Made by a program: the position numbers and the translations under genes. 64,000 nt of DNA from Nitrospina sp052156635. GTDB lineage: Bacteria > Nitrospinota > Nitrospinia > Nitrospinales > Nitrospinaceae. Shown piece after piece: positions 56,917-64,000 of this stretch. Location: contig NZ_JBQKUO010000003.1 in NCBI RefSeq assembly GCF_052156635.1, forward strand, positions 310,001 to 374,000. Direction: 5' to 3'. The notes beneath the pieces were generated by a model. That model worked only from the letters and a program-made list of their open reading frames with translations. It was not told the origin of the DNA and searched no databases. The stretch's first letter is position 1, and every line of letters starts with the position of its first letter.

Positions 56917-57534
56917 ATGAACGGACCGGTCAGAGTTTGGTTTCCATGGGCAATCGGCCTGCTCCTGTTGGGCGGATGCGCCACCTATTCCGCTTCCACC
57001 ATCGAAAACGCACCGGGAAGCCCCACGGTGTACGAAGACCCGAATTCCACCGGACAACTCGCAGGGGTGGGCATCGAGTCGCAGGATATCCGCGCCATGA
57101 CCGACAAGATGATGCGCGACATGCTGACCAATCCGTCGCTCGCCGGCGCCAAGACGCCGCCCAAGGTCATCATCGACGCCGAGTTTTTCCGCAATGAAAG
57201 CTCCTCGCGCATCAACAAGAACATCATCACCGACCGCCTGCGCGTGGACCTGAACCGCGCCGCGAAAGGCCGCATGGTGTTCGTCGGCCGCCATTACGAA
57301 GGCATGGTGAAGGAAGAAACCGCCTACAAGGGCCGCCCTGCCGGCCTGCTTTCAGGCGACTACCGGCTGGGCGGGCGCATCACCACCCTCGACCAGATCA
57401 ATCCCACCACCGGACGAACCTCCCGTTATCATCAGATCATTTTTGAGATGGTGGACCTGAACAACAGCGCCATCGTGTGGACGGGGATTTATGATTTTCG
57501 CAAATCTGCGCGGGACGACATCATCTACCGGTGA
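56917..57534 (+). CDS. LpoB-like outer-membrane lipoprotein (PBP1 activator family)
   Basis: LpoB spans the periplasm from the outer membrane to activate the peptidoglycan synthase PBP1B. This 205-residue protein has signal WAIGLLLLGGC (lipobox L-G-G-C) and a short linker. The LpoB/PF13036-like domain includes GVGIESQDIRAMTDKMMRDML and IIFEMVDLNNSAIVWTG. I chose ATG 56917, which is 9 bases from AAGG. ATG 56908 adds three residues. In E. coli lpoB neighbours ycfL, and a YcfL-like gene lies two genes on here. The PBP partner is not in the window. Confidence 0.82.
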   Translation: MNGPVRVWFPWAIGLLLLGGCATYSASTIENAPGSPTVYEDPNSTGQLAGVGIESQDIRAMTDKMMRDMLTNPSLAGAKTPPKVIIDAEFFRNESSSRINKNIITDRLRVDLNRAAKGRMVFVGRHYEGMVKEETAYKGRPAGLLSGDYRLGGRITTLDQINPTTGRTSRYHQIIFEMVDLNNSAIVWTGIYDFRKSARDDIIYR

Positions 57535-57544
57535 CGACGGCTCG

Positions 57545-58777
57545 ATGACCGGAAATCACAAACGCCGCCTCGGTGCGCTGGCGCTGGGCCTGCTCCTGCT
57601 CCCGGCCTGCGGCCCGGCGTCGCAGAAAGCGCACGTCTCCGATGCGGTGATGAACACCTACCTGCAGAACAAGCCCGCCAACCTGCACACCCTTTATCGC
57701 AAGGCGCTCATTGAAGGTCCGCGCAACCAGGTGCTGAACGACATGCGCGTGGGGCTCGCCGCCATGGAACTCGGTCATTACTCGCTGGCCCGCGAATCGC
57801 TGGACCGCGCCCTGATGAACATCGAATCCATTTACGCTGACGATGAAACCGCGCGGAACGCGCGCAGCCTGTGGTACGAGGAAGGCAAAAAGGACTTCAA
57901 GGGCGAACCATACGAGCGCGCCATGGCCTACTACTACCGTGGCCTGCTCTACATCATCGAAGGCGACCTGGAAAACGCCCGTGCCTCGTTCAAGGGCGGT
58001 GTCCTGCAGGATGCGTTCGCCGAAGAGGAACAGAACCGGTGCGACTTCGCCCTTCTCATTTTCCTGCAGGGCTGGGTGTCGCAGAAGCTGGGCGATCAGG
58101 ATCTCGCCCGCATGGCGTACGAAGAAGTGAAACGCTTCCGCCCGGATTTCCAGATTCCCGACCCGAATGACAACGTGCTGGTCCTGCTGGAAACAGGCAC
58201 TTCACCGAGGAAGGTGTCCGACGGCATCGGCCACGGCGAGTTGAAATTCAGGCGCGGTCGCGGTTTCGTCGAAACCCGCGCGCACCTTCAAATGAACGGC
58301 AACACTTACGACGCGTATCCGATGGAAGACATCTACTGGCAGGCCACCTCGCGCGGCGGCCGGCAGTTTGACAAGATTCTGGAAGGCAAGGTGGTCTTCC
58401 GCCAGACCAACGCCATGGTGGGCTCGGCATTGACCGACATCGCATCGAAGACCATGATCATGGCGCCGCTCATGGAAAACTCCGGCACGTTCCAGCTTGC
58501 CGCCGGTGCGCTGGGGCTGGTCGGGGCGACGCAGATGGCGCTCGCCGCCAACACCAAAACGCAGGCAGACACGCGTTACTGGAACAACCTTCCGGACAGC
58601 GTGCACGTGCTCACCCTGCAGGTCGATCCCGCACAGTGGGGAGAGGTCGGTATCTGGTTTGAAGACGCAAGCGGGAAAAAACAGGCCGCATTGTCCACAC
58701 AGCGTCCGATCTTGAAAACACACGGCGGCACGGGGCTGGTTTGGGCCCGTTCCCGCACCGCACTGGTCAAAAAATGA
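57545..58777 (+). CDS. COG3014 lipoprotein, copy B
   Basis: A 410-residue predicted lipoprotein with signal LGALALGLLLLPAC. It is a paralogue of the 54.4 kb gene. Shared stretches include SLWYEEGKKDFKGEPYERAM and AYYYRGLLYIIEGDLENARA, the DVYWQA/DIYWQATSRGGR-type segment, and a closing HVLTLQVDP region. It lacks the Pro-rich tail of copy A. It starts 10 bases after the lpoB-like gene, so the pair is co-transcribed. Its function is unknown. Confidence 0.8.
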   Translation: MTGNHKRRLGALALGLLLLPACGPASQKAHVSDAVMNTYLQNKPANLHTLYRKALIEGPRNQVLNDMRVGLAAMELGHYSLARESLDRALMNIESIYADDETARNARSLWYEEGKKDFKGEPYERAMAYYYRGLLYIIEGDLENARASFKGGVLQDAFAEEEQNRCDFALLIFLQGWVSQKLGDQDLARMAYEEVKRFRPDFQIPDPNDNVLVLLETGTSPRKVSDGIGHGELKFRRGRGFVETRAHLQMNGNTYDAYPMEDIYWQATSRGGRQFDKILEGKVVFRQTNAMVGSALTDIASKTMIMAPLMENSGTFQLAAGALGLVGATQMALAANTKTQADTRYWNNLPDSVHVLTLQVDPAQWGEVGIWFEDASGKKQAALSTQRPILKTHGGTGLVWARSRTALVKK

Positions 58778-58812
58778 CAACGACTCATTCACAACATATT
58801 AACGGAGGCTGT

Positions 58813-59310
58813 ATGAACCGATCAGGAACCCTGATTGCCTGCCTTGTGGCGGCGGGCTGGTTGACCGGATGCGCCACGGACCCCTGTCCGCGCATCCTGG
58901 CGGAAGGCGAAGCCGACGCCGCCATCAAGATGAACAGCGTCCGCTTTCTCGATGAAGGCCTGCAACGCCGCAGTGAGTGGCAGAACTACTGCCGCGGCAA
59001 TCGGCTGGGTCCGGAACCCTCTGTGCCCATGAACGCCCCCGGAAAGAAAAAAGTCTCCATCACCGAACACAACTCCCGTCCCACGGAAACCGGCACATTG
59101 GAAGTGTGGGTGCAGATCCGCAACCACACCGACTTTCCTCTGCAGGTTCAGGCGCGCACGCGGTTTTTCGACAAGGACCGAAGCCCCACCGAGGAAACCT
59201 CGAACTGGGACCGTGTCCAGCTGCCGGCGCAGAGCTACGAAACGTACCGGACCTTTTCCACCAGCCCGGACGCACAGTGGTATTTCATCGAGGTGCGGGA
59301 AGGACAGTGA
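58813..59310 (+). CDS. YcfL-like (DUF1425) lipoprotein
   Basis: A 165-residue predicted lipoprotein with signal LIACLVAAGWLTGC (lipobox L-T-G-C). The single beta-sandwich DUF1425-type domain (about 85-165) contains LEVWVQIRNHTDFPLQVQAR and ends SPDAQWYFIEVREGQ. GGAGG lies 5 bases before ATG 58813. It is the last gene of the lpoB-like operon and ends in a convergent hairpin. Confidence 0.78.
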   Translation: MNRSGTLIACLVAAGWLTGCATDPCPRILAEGEADAAIKMNSVRFLDEGLQRRSEWQNYCRGNRLGPEPSVPMNAPGKKKVSITEHNSRPTETGTLEVWVQIRNHTDFPLQVQARTRFFDKDRSPTEETSNWDRVQLPAQSYETYRTFSTSPDAQWYFIEVREGQ

Positions 59311-59334
59311 CCCCCCCCCGACGGGGGAGGTCAC
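59307..59334. terminator. Convergent hairpin between two lipoprotein genes
   Basis: GTGACC (59307-59312) pairs with GGTCAC (59329-59334), with an inner C5/G5 stem and a 3-nt loop. It includes the stop codons of the converging genes and could stop both transcripts. Confidence 0.55.
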
Positions 59335-60167
59335 ATTTCGTTGCGGAATTTTTCGTAGGGAACCTGCAGGTCTTCCGTGCGTGCCATCGCCAGGTGGCTT
59401 TCCCCGGACATGCGTGATTTGACCACATCCAGCAGGGTGACGGCCTCGGACAGGAACTTCTGCTCGTTGCTGTTATCCACCTTCCGTGCCAGCAGTTCCT
59501 GGTACAGGTCGATCAACGGCCTGGTTTGCAGAACCAGTCGTCCCACTTCTTCATAAGGGATGTTGCGATCGGCAATGCGCTTGGCCTCCTGCGCATACTC
59601 GACCCATTCATCAGCCACCGCTTTGGGATTGCCCAGCTGGATCATGTGCTGCCTTGCGCCTTCCACTCCCCTGTCCTCGATCATCCGGCTGACCGAGATG
59701 GCCAAGCCGGTGAGCGGCACCCCCTTGGCGGTTTTACACAGGTAACGGAGAGCAAAGAAAAGCTTGTTCGTGTTGCTGTCTATCTGGAACCCGGTGTCGG
59801 AAAAGGGGCGCAGTTTGTCGTTCCGCTCGAAGGCATGCCACAGGCCGCCTTCCCTCTGCACCAGCTTGCGGGTTTTATCCATTGGCTCCAGCATCGCAAT
59901 GCAGGAATCGGCATCGTTGATCTGCGCCACCTGCGCGCTGACATCCACGTTTGTCAATTTGTCTTTTAAAGCCGGGTCCACCTTCACCTGCAAGGTGGGT
60001 TCCGGACTCGCCGCCACCTTGTCTTTTGTGATCTCCACTTCCTCGGTTTTCACCCAGGTTTTCTCTTTTTCAGGTAATTGCAGGGGTTGTTCTTCCACGG
60101 TCTGCGTGTCGCCACAGGCCGAGGTCATAACCAGCAGGAGCACCCACATGAGGGTCAATTTCTTCAT
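59331..60167 (-). CDS. Hypothetical lipoprotein
   Basis: A 278-residue predicted lipoprotein with signal LTLMWVLLLVMTSAC (lipobox T-S-A-C). A Lys/Glu/Pro-rich linker (about 25-65) is followed by a helical domain with no family I recognise. That domain contains two Cys (DSCIAML and RYLCKTA), possibly a disulphide. I chose ATG 60167 (MKKLTLMW). An upstream frame is longer but unlike a signal peptide. Confidence 0.68.
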   Translation of the reverse strand: MKKLTLMWVLLLVMTSACGDTQTVEEQPLQLPEKEKTWVKTEEVEITKDKVAASPEPTLQVKVDPALKDKLTNVDVSAQVAQINDADSCIAMLEPMDKTRKLVQREGGLWHAFERNDKLRPFSDTGFQIDSNTNKLFFALRYLCKTAKGVPLTGLAISVSRMIEDRGVEGARQHMIQLGNPKAVADEWVEYAQEAKRIADRNIPYEEVGRLVLQTRPLIDLYQELLARKVDNSNEQKFLSEAVTLLDVVKSRMSGESHLAMARTEDLQVPYEKFRNEM

Positions 60168-60450
60168 ATTCAAACCGCCATAAGTAATAAAAATCAGGAA
60201 TATATCCTTTATACAGCAAAACCCGGGGCGGTGCCACCCCACCAGTTTGGTCTGAGAGAGTCCCGCCCACTCCAGGCCTCAACCCGGGAATGAAAGTCTC
60301 TGGAAAACAGGGCAAGCTTTTCCACGTCACTGGGAAATATTTGCCCCGGGGACCCCATTCATCATTTCCCACGGCGCGCCTCCTTTCCCGAACCCACCCT
60401 AACCCCTTTGTTTACATTGGGTTAAAAACACAAAAGATTTTTCCCGGTTT

Positions 60451-60466
60451 TGGCACCGGGCTTGCT
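60451..60466 (+). promoter_or_regulatory. Sigma-54 promoter for the late flagellar genes
   Basis: TGGCAC, five bases (CGGGC), then TTGCT is a perfect match to the sigma-54 -24/-12 consensus. The predicted start is near 60477, about 65 nt before the flgJ-like gene. An activator of the FlrC/FlgR type is likely but lies outside. The rest of 60168-60541 holds nothing else I recognise apart from the upstream region of the minus-strand lipoprotein gene. Confidence 0.88.
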
Positions 60467-60541
60467 AGTAAAAGGTTGAGTTCTGGAAACAGGACCCTAT
60501 TGACCACGGTTTTACCAATACGAAATAAAGGATCAAGCGAG

Positions 60542-60967
60542 ATGGACTTCCTTCCGATGCCGGCACAGACGAGCCCCCTGGGACCCAACCCGGCCGACAA
60601 GGCCAAACGGCTTGGGGAGCAGGTACAGACCCTGAACCCGGCGAGGGCGCTGACGCAATCGTTCTCGCAGAACCTGGCGCAGGTGAAGCAGGGCGGTGAG
60701 AGCCAGAAGACCTCCGAAGGCAAGCAGGAATCGGAAAAACTGATGGAGGTCTCGCGGCAGTTCGAAGGACTGCTGATCCACCAGATGCTGAAATCCATGC
60801 GCAAGACCGTGAACAAGACCGGACTGATGGAAGGTTTTGCCAACCAGCAGTACGAGGCGGTTCTCGATGAAGAACTGTCAAGGGAAGTGGTTCGGCACCA
60901 GAGCATTGGGATGGCCCAAACCATATACGACCAAATGAGCCGGAATCTGCCACTCCCGGTTCGGTAG
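60542..60967 (+). CDS. flgJ: FlgJ-like rod-binding protein
   Basis: A 141-residue protein homologous to the N-terminal rod-scaffold domain of FlgJ (SRQFEGLLIHQMLKSMRKTV, LDEELSREVVRHQSIGMAQ). The peptidoglycan-hydrolase half is absent, as is usual outside beta/gammaproteobacteria. A disordered Gln/Pro/Ser N terminus covers residues 1-60. I chose ATG 60542, since an upstream frame passes through the promoter. Confidence 0.85.
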   Translation: MDFLPMPAQTSPLGPNPADKAKRLGEQVQTLNPARALTQSFSQNLAQVKQGGESQKTSEGKQESEKLMEVSRQFEGLLIHQMLKSMRKTVNKTGLMEGFANQQYEAVLDEELSREVVRHQSIGMAQTIYDQMSRNLPLPVR

Positions 60968-60991
60968 CAGGACCCTTTTGAGAGGTGTGTC

Positions 60992-61492
60992 ATGAAAGAG
61001 TTATACCAGGCGCTCAATACCATTCTGGAACAAAAAATCGAGCTGTATGACCGGCTGATCAAGGTCTTCGGCGAGGAATGGGACGCGGTTACGGAATTTT
61101 CCCGCGACCGTCTCATGAAAATTTTGGAGCAGAAAGAGGCCCTGCTGACACAGGTGGGTGAACTCAATCAGAAACGCGAGGCCATTTTGCGGGAAATGGC
61201 CGAACAATGGAACATTCCCATTGAAAAAGTAACCCTTCGAAAAATCGCCCAGTTCAAGAACAACCAATGGTCGATGTCGATGATCCTCTGCCAGAAACGC
61301 ATGAAGGACCAGATTGCGCGGATCAAGAAAATGAACGAGATGAACCGCAGGCTGATCGAACGCTCCGCGCATTCGATGAAGGAGTCCATCAACGTCCTTT
61401 ACAAGGCGGACTCCAGCTACACCCCCTATCACGCCGACGGCAAAACGGACCATGTTCCGCTGACCAGCGGTTTGATCAGCACCAACATCTGA
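60992..61492 (+). CDS. flgN: Flagellar export chaperone FlgN
   Basis: A cytosolic helical chaperone that keeps FlgK and FlgL export-competent. The 166-residue product is a helix-rich coil (LNTILEQKIELYDRLIKVFG, and later QALL/LLT-type heptads) with a polar C-terminal tail. The assignment depends partly on its position 12 bases before flgK. Confidence 0.83.
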   Translation: MKELYQALNTILEQKIELYDRLIKVFGEEWDAVTEFSRDRLMKILEQKEALLTQVGELNQKREAILREMAEQWNIPIEKVTLRKIAQFKNNQWSMSMILCQKRMKDQIARIKKMNEMNRRLIERSAHSMKESINVLYKADSSYTPYHADGKTDHVPLTSGLISTNI

Positions 61493-61504
61493 CGGGTCGA
61501 ATCC

Positions 61505-63181
61505 ATGACGTCGAACATTTTCAGCATTCTGAATACCGCCAAACTGGGACTGCAAAGCCAGCAGTTGGCCATCGAGGTGACCGGCAACAACGTCGCCAAC
61601 GTGCAGACGGAGGGCTACAGCCGCCAGACGGTGACATTCGAGCCGAACTCCCCGCGCAATTTCAACCTGGGGCAGATCGGCACGGGTGTGAAAACCTCCG
61701 GCATCGCAAGGTCGTTCGATCAGTTTCTGTTCAACCAGATTCTGAGCGAAAACCAGAGCCTCGGCAATTTCACCGTACGCCGGGACGTGTTCGAGAACCT
61801 GGAAATCCTGCTCAACGAAACGGAAGGCGTCGGCATAAACAGCCAGCTCAGCAATTTTTTCAGTGCACTGAGCGACCTGGCGAACAATCCCACCGGATTT
61901 TCCGAACGAACCAATGTGATCGCCGCAGGCGCCTCGCTGGCGCAATCGTTCAACAAACTGGGCAACTCCCTGGCGGAAGAACGGCTGAACCTCGACCGAA
62001 AGATCCAGGATGAGGTGACACAGATCAACAGTCTGCTCACTGAAATTGCACGCCTGAACGAAGCCATTCCCGCTCAGGACCTGACCGGCTTCGCCGCCAA
62101 TGACCTGATGGACCAGCGCGATCAGCTGGTGAAAGAGCTGTCACAAAAACTCGATATCACGCGGGTCTCTTCCGGCGACGACCGGACGAACCTGACCCTG
62201 TCCGACGGCACACCGTTGGTCCTGGGTAACCAGACTTTCACACTGAGCACGCAGGCCAACGCCAACAATGGCGGGCTGAGCGACATTCTCGTTCAGGACA
62301 CCGGGGGCGGCACCGTCAACATCACCAACACCATCCAGGGTGGAGAGGTACGCGGCCTTTTGGACATGCGCGACACCGAAGTGGCCAACGCGCTCGACCG
62401 CCTGGACCGGCTGGCCGCCAGCATCGTGACCGAGGTCAACCGCGTGCACCAGCAGGGCATCGGTACGGACGGCACCACCGGCAACGATTTTTTCACCACG
62501 CTACCCGTGACCCTTGCGGCCAACTCCGCCAACTCCGGAACAGGCAGCGTCACCATCACCAACGCCAGCTCGACCACCACCTCTACCGACAAGTTCCGCC
62601 TGACGTTCACCAACGCCACGGACTTTGACGTGGTGAACCTGACCACCGGCCAGAGCGTGGGCTCGTTTTCATATGCAGGCACGCCTATCAACCTGGGTGG
62701 CGGCTTTGCGGTGACGGTCACCGGCGCACCGACCGCGGGAGATGTGTTCGATTTTTCGACTTCCGCCAGCGCCGCTTCCAGCATGTCGGTTTCCACCACG
62801 CTTCTCGCCGATTCGCAGAAACTGGCGGCAGGACAAAACGGAACCACCGACGGCGACAACGCGCTGGCCCTGGCCGGGCTTCAGACACGCGGCATTTTTT
62901 CCGGAATCGGCTTTTCTTCCGGATCGGGCACGGTGACGTTCAACGATTTTTACAGCGGCCTCCTCAATAATGTTGGCAGCGGTTCGCGTTCCGCCCAGAC
63001 CCTGGCGCAACAGCAGGAAGGAATCAAGCTGCAACTCGATATACGGCGGGAAAGTGTCTCCGGGGTGTCCATCGACGAAGAGATGATCAACCTCATCAAA
63101 TTCCAACAGGCGTTTCAGGCTTCGGCCCGGATGATCAGCATCGTCGATGAGATGTTCGACATCCTCCAAAACCAGATATGA
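61505..63181 (+). CDS. flgK: Flagellar hook-associated protein 1 (FlgK)
   Basis: Forms the first hook-filament junction ring. The 558-residue product has the N-terminal rod/hook-family helix (ILNTAKLGLQSQQLAIEVTG, then NNVANVQTEGYSRQ). The conserved C-terminal coil is EEMINLIKFQQAFQASARMI. In between are variable domains. One (about 340-420) is rich in Thr, Ser, Asn and Gly (GTGSVTITNASSTTTSTD) and may be a surface-exposed insert. Confidence 0.93.
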   Translation: MTSNIFSILNTAKLGLQSQQLAIEVTGNNVANVQTEGYSRQTVTFEPNSPRNFNLGQIGTGVKTSGIARSFDQFLFNQILSENQSLGNFTVRRDVFENLEILLNETEGVGINSQLSNFFSALSDLANNPTGFSERTNVIAAGASLAQSFNKLGNSLAEERLNLDRKIQDEVTQINSLLTEIARLNEAIPAQDLTGFAANDLMDQRDQLVKELSQKLDITRVSSGDDRTNLTLSDGTPLVLGNQTFTLSTQANANNGGLSDILVQDTGGGTVNITNTIQGGEVRGLLDMRDTEVANALDRLDRLAASIVTEVNRVHQQGIGTDGTTGNDFFTTLPVTLAANSANSGTGSVTITNASSTTTSTDKFRLTFTNATDFDVVNLTTGQSVGSFSYAGTPINLGGGFAVTVTGAPTAGDVFDFSTSASAASSMSVSTTLLADSQKLAAGQNGTTDGDNALALAGLQTRGIFSGIGFSSGSGTVTFNDFYSGLLNNVGSGSRSAQTLAQQQEGIKLQLDIRRESVSGVSIDEEMINLIKFQQAFQASARMISIVDEMFDILQNQI

Positions 63182-63220
63182 AACAGGGCCCAGATGGATT
63201 GACGGGCCGGGAGTGACCAC

Positions 63221-64000
63221 ATGGTAATGCGGGTGACCAACCAGGCGCAACAGGCGAACGCGCTGCGCAACCTGTTCCGCATCACAGAAGACCAGTTTCT
63301 CGCCAACCAGCGCATTTCCAGCGGCAAGCGCATCCTCGCGCCGTCGGACGATCCCCTGGGATTGCGGGACGCGCTCGGTTTGCGGGCCACCATCAGCCGC
63401 TCGGAACAGTTCAACCGCAACATCACGTTCAACCAGGTATTTGTCAACAGCGCCGACTCGGCACTGAGCAATGTGAGCACCAGCCTCACCCGCGCGCAGG
63501 AACTGGCCGTGAACAGCCTGAACGGACTCAACACCGCCGCCACGCGGCAGGCCGCGGCGGAAGAACTGGACCAGATCATCGGCACCGTGTTCCAGGCCGC
63601 CAACACGAAAGTCCAGGGACGCTTCCTGTTCTCCGGTACCGGTCTCGCTACCGAACCGTTTCAGCAAAACCCGGGCGCACTGGGCGCGCTGTACACCGGC
63701 GACGGCAACCGGCTGAACCTCGAAGTGGCGGACGGGCTGACCGTGCCCATCACCAAACCCGGATCGGAAGTGTTCGCGGTGGACCTCAATCCCGCGGTCA
63801 CCACCGCCACGAATCTCAGCGATTTGAACGGCGGCGCGGGTGTGACCCTCGGCAGTCTTTCCATCACCGACCGTGCGGGCAACAACGCGGTGGTGAATCT
63901 TGGCGCGGCGACCACGGTGAACGACGTCATCGTCGCCATCAACGGCGCGGGCATCAATGTCACCGCCTCCATCAACAGCACCGGCGATGGGCTTTTGCTC
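63221..64000 (+). CDS. flgL: Flagellar hook-associated protein 3 (FlgL), 3' end outside window
   Basis: Forms the second junction ring, next to the filament. The 260 codons in view begin MVMRVTNQAQQ and show the flagellin-type N-terminal helix (FLANQRISSGKRILAPSDDP). A FlgL motif GRFLFSGTG lies near residue 133. A flagellin-IN-type repeat segment follows (GVTLGSLSITDRAGNNAVV, then INVTASINSTGDG). ATG 63221 has GGAGTG just upstream; ATG 63227 is an alternative. The frame is open to the window end. Confidence 0.9.
   Translation, partial: MVMRVTNQAQQANALRNLFRITEDQFLANQRISSGKRILAPSDDPLGLRDALGLRATISRSEQFNRNITFNQVFVNSADSALSNVSTSLTRAQELAVNSLNGLNTAATRQAAAEELDQIIGTVFQAANTKVQGRFLFSGTGLATEPFQQNPGALGALYTGDGNRLNLEVADGLTVPITKPGSEVFAVDLNPAVTTATNLSDLNGGAGVTLGSLSITDRAGNNAVVNLGAATTVNDVIVAINGAGINVTASINSTGDGLLL

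Overview
The window is a GC-rich, gene-dense bacterial chromosome segment with about 50 protein genes, one tRNA, and no insertion sequence, phage or CRISPR array that I can see. The host is a diderm (Gram-negative) bacterium. It encodes BamA, Skp, lipid A enzymes (LpxA, LpxI, LpxB), the heptose enzymes GmhA, HldE and HldD, many lipoproteins, and late flagellar proteins. The use of LpxI instead of LpxH, a ClpC-type unfoldase, citramalate synthase, and GH57 and GH100 glucan/sucrose enzymes recalls Nitrospinota or related deep proteobacteria-like lineages. That placement is an impression from gene content, not a result.

Layout. 1-2.5 kb: C-terminal part of a B12-dependent methionine synthase (metH), open at the window edge. 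2.8-5.2 kb: clpC, followed by an intrinsic terminator. 5.4-13.4 kb: outer-membrane/lipid A operon bamA-skp-fabZ-lpxA-Gfo/Idh-lpxI-lpxB-acyltransferase, with no lpxD between skp and fabZ. 13.5-18.9 kb: nitrogen control block glnB-glnA-glnE, with a sigma-54-like promoter and a long structured leader before glnB. 18.9-23.0 kb (minus): apgM-like, lysC and cimA, for aspartate-family and isoleucine entry steps. The apgM-like protein has lost nearly all the catalytic residues of its family. 23.3-26.1 kb (minus): a DUF4912 protein with a histone-H1-like basic region, plus a GH57 glucan branching enzyme. 26.4-32.8 kb: a metallo-beta-lactamase-fold protein, a possible lipoprotein, two genes sharing an undescribed N-terminal domain (one fused to DUF898), an M48 protease, hldD and a pentapeptide-repeat protein. 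32.9-35.0 kb: MASE1-PAS histidine kinase. 35.1-40.3 kb: def-fmt-UXS-radC-gmhA-hldE, ended by a terminator, with elbB convergent on the minus strand. 41.4-47.5 kb: two unknown proteins, an oversized phosphohexomutase, a left-handed beta-helix protein and a GH100 invertase. 47.5-54.1 kb: tRNA-Leu(UAG), tig, clpP, clpX, lon and ppa, the classic proteostasis cluster, followed by a fragment of a second ppa 3' end. 54.4-59.3 kb: lipoprotein cluster with two COG3014 paralogues, a glycine-zipper lipoprotein, an LpoB-like protein and a YcfL-like protein. 59.3-60.2 kb (minus): unknown lipoprotein. 60.5-64.0 kb: flgJ-like, flgN, flgK and partial flgL behind a perfect sigma-54 promoter.

Themes. Envelope building (BAM, lipid A, inner-core heptose, LpoB-type peptidoglycan synthase control) dominates. 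Nitrogen status probably acts through PII (GlnB) and GlnE on glutamine synthetase, whose Tyr398 lies in the adenylylation motif. GH57, the phosphohexomutase and GH100 suggest glycogen-like and sucrose metabolism. The most unusual items are the apparently dead phosphoglycerate mutase homologue kept in the lysC operon, the histone-like basic regions on DUF4912 and on Lon, the tRNA-like hairpin leader of glnB, the twin-domain DUF898/M48 cluster, the altered LpxB motif, and the ppa remnant.
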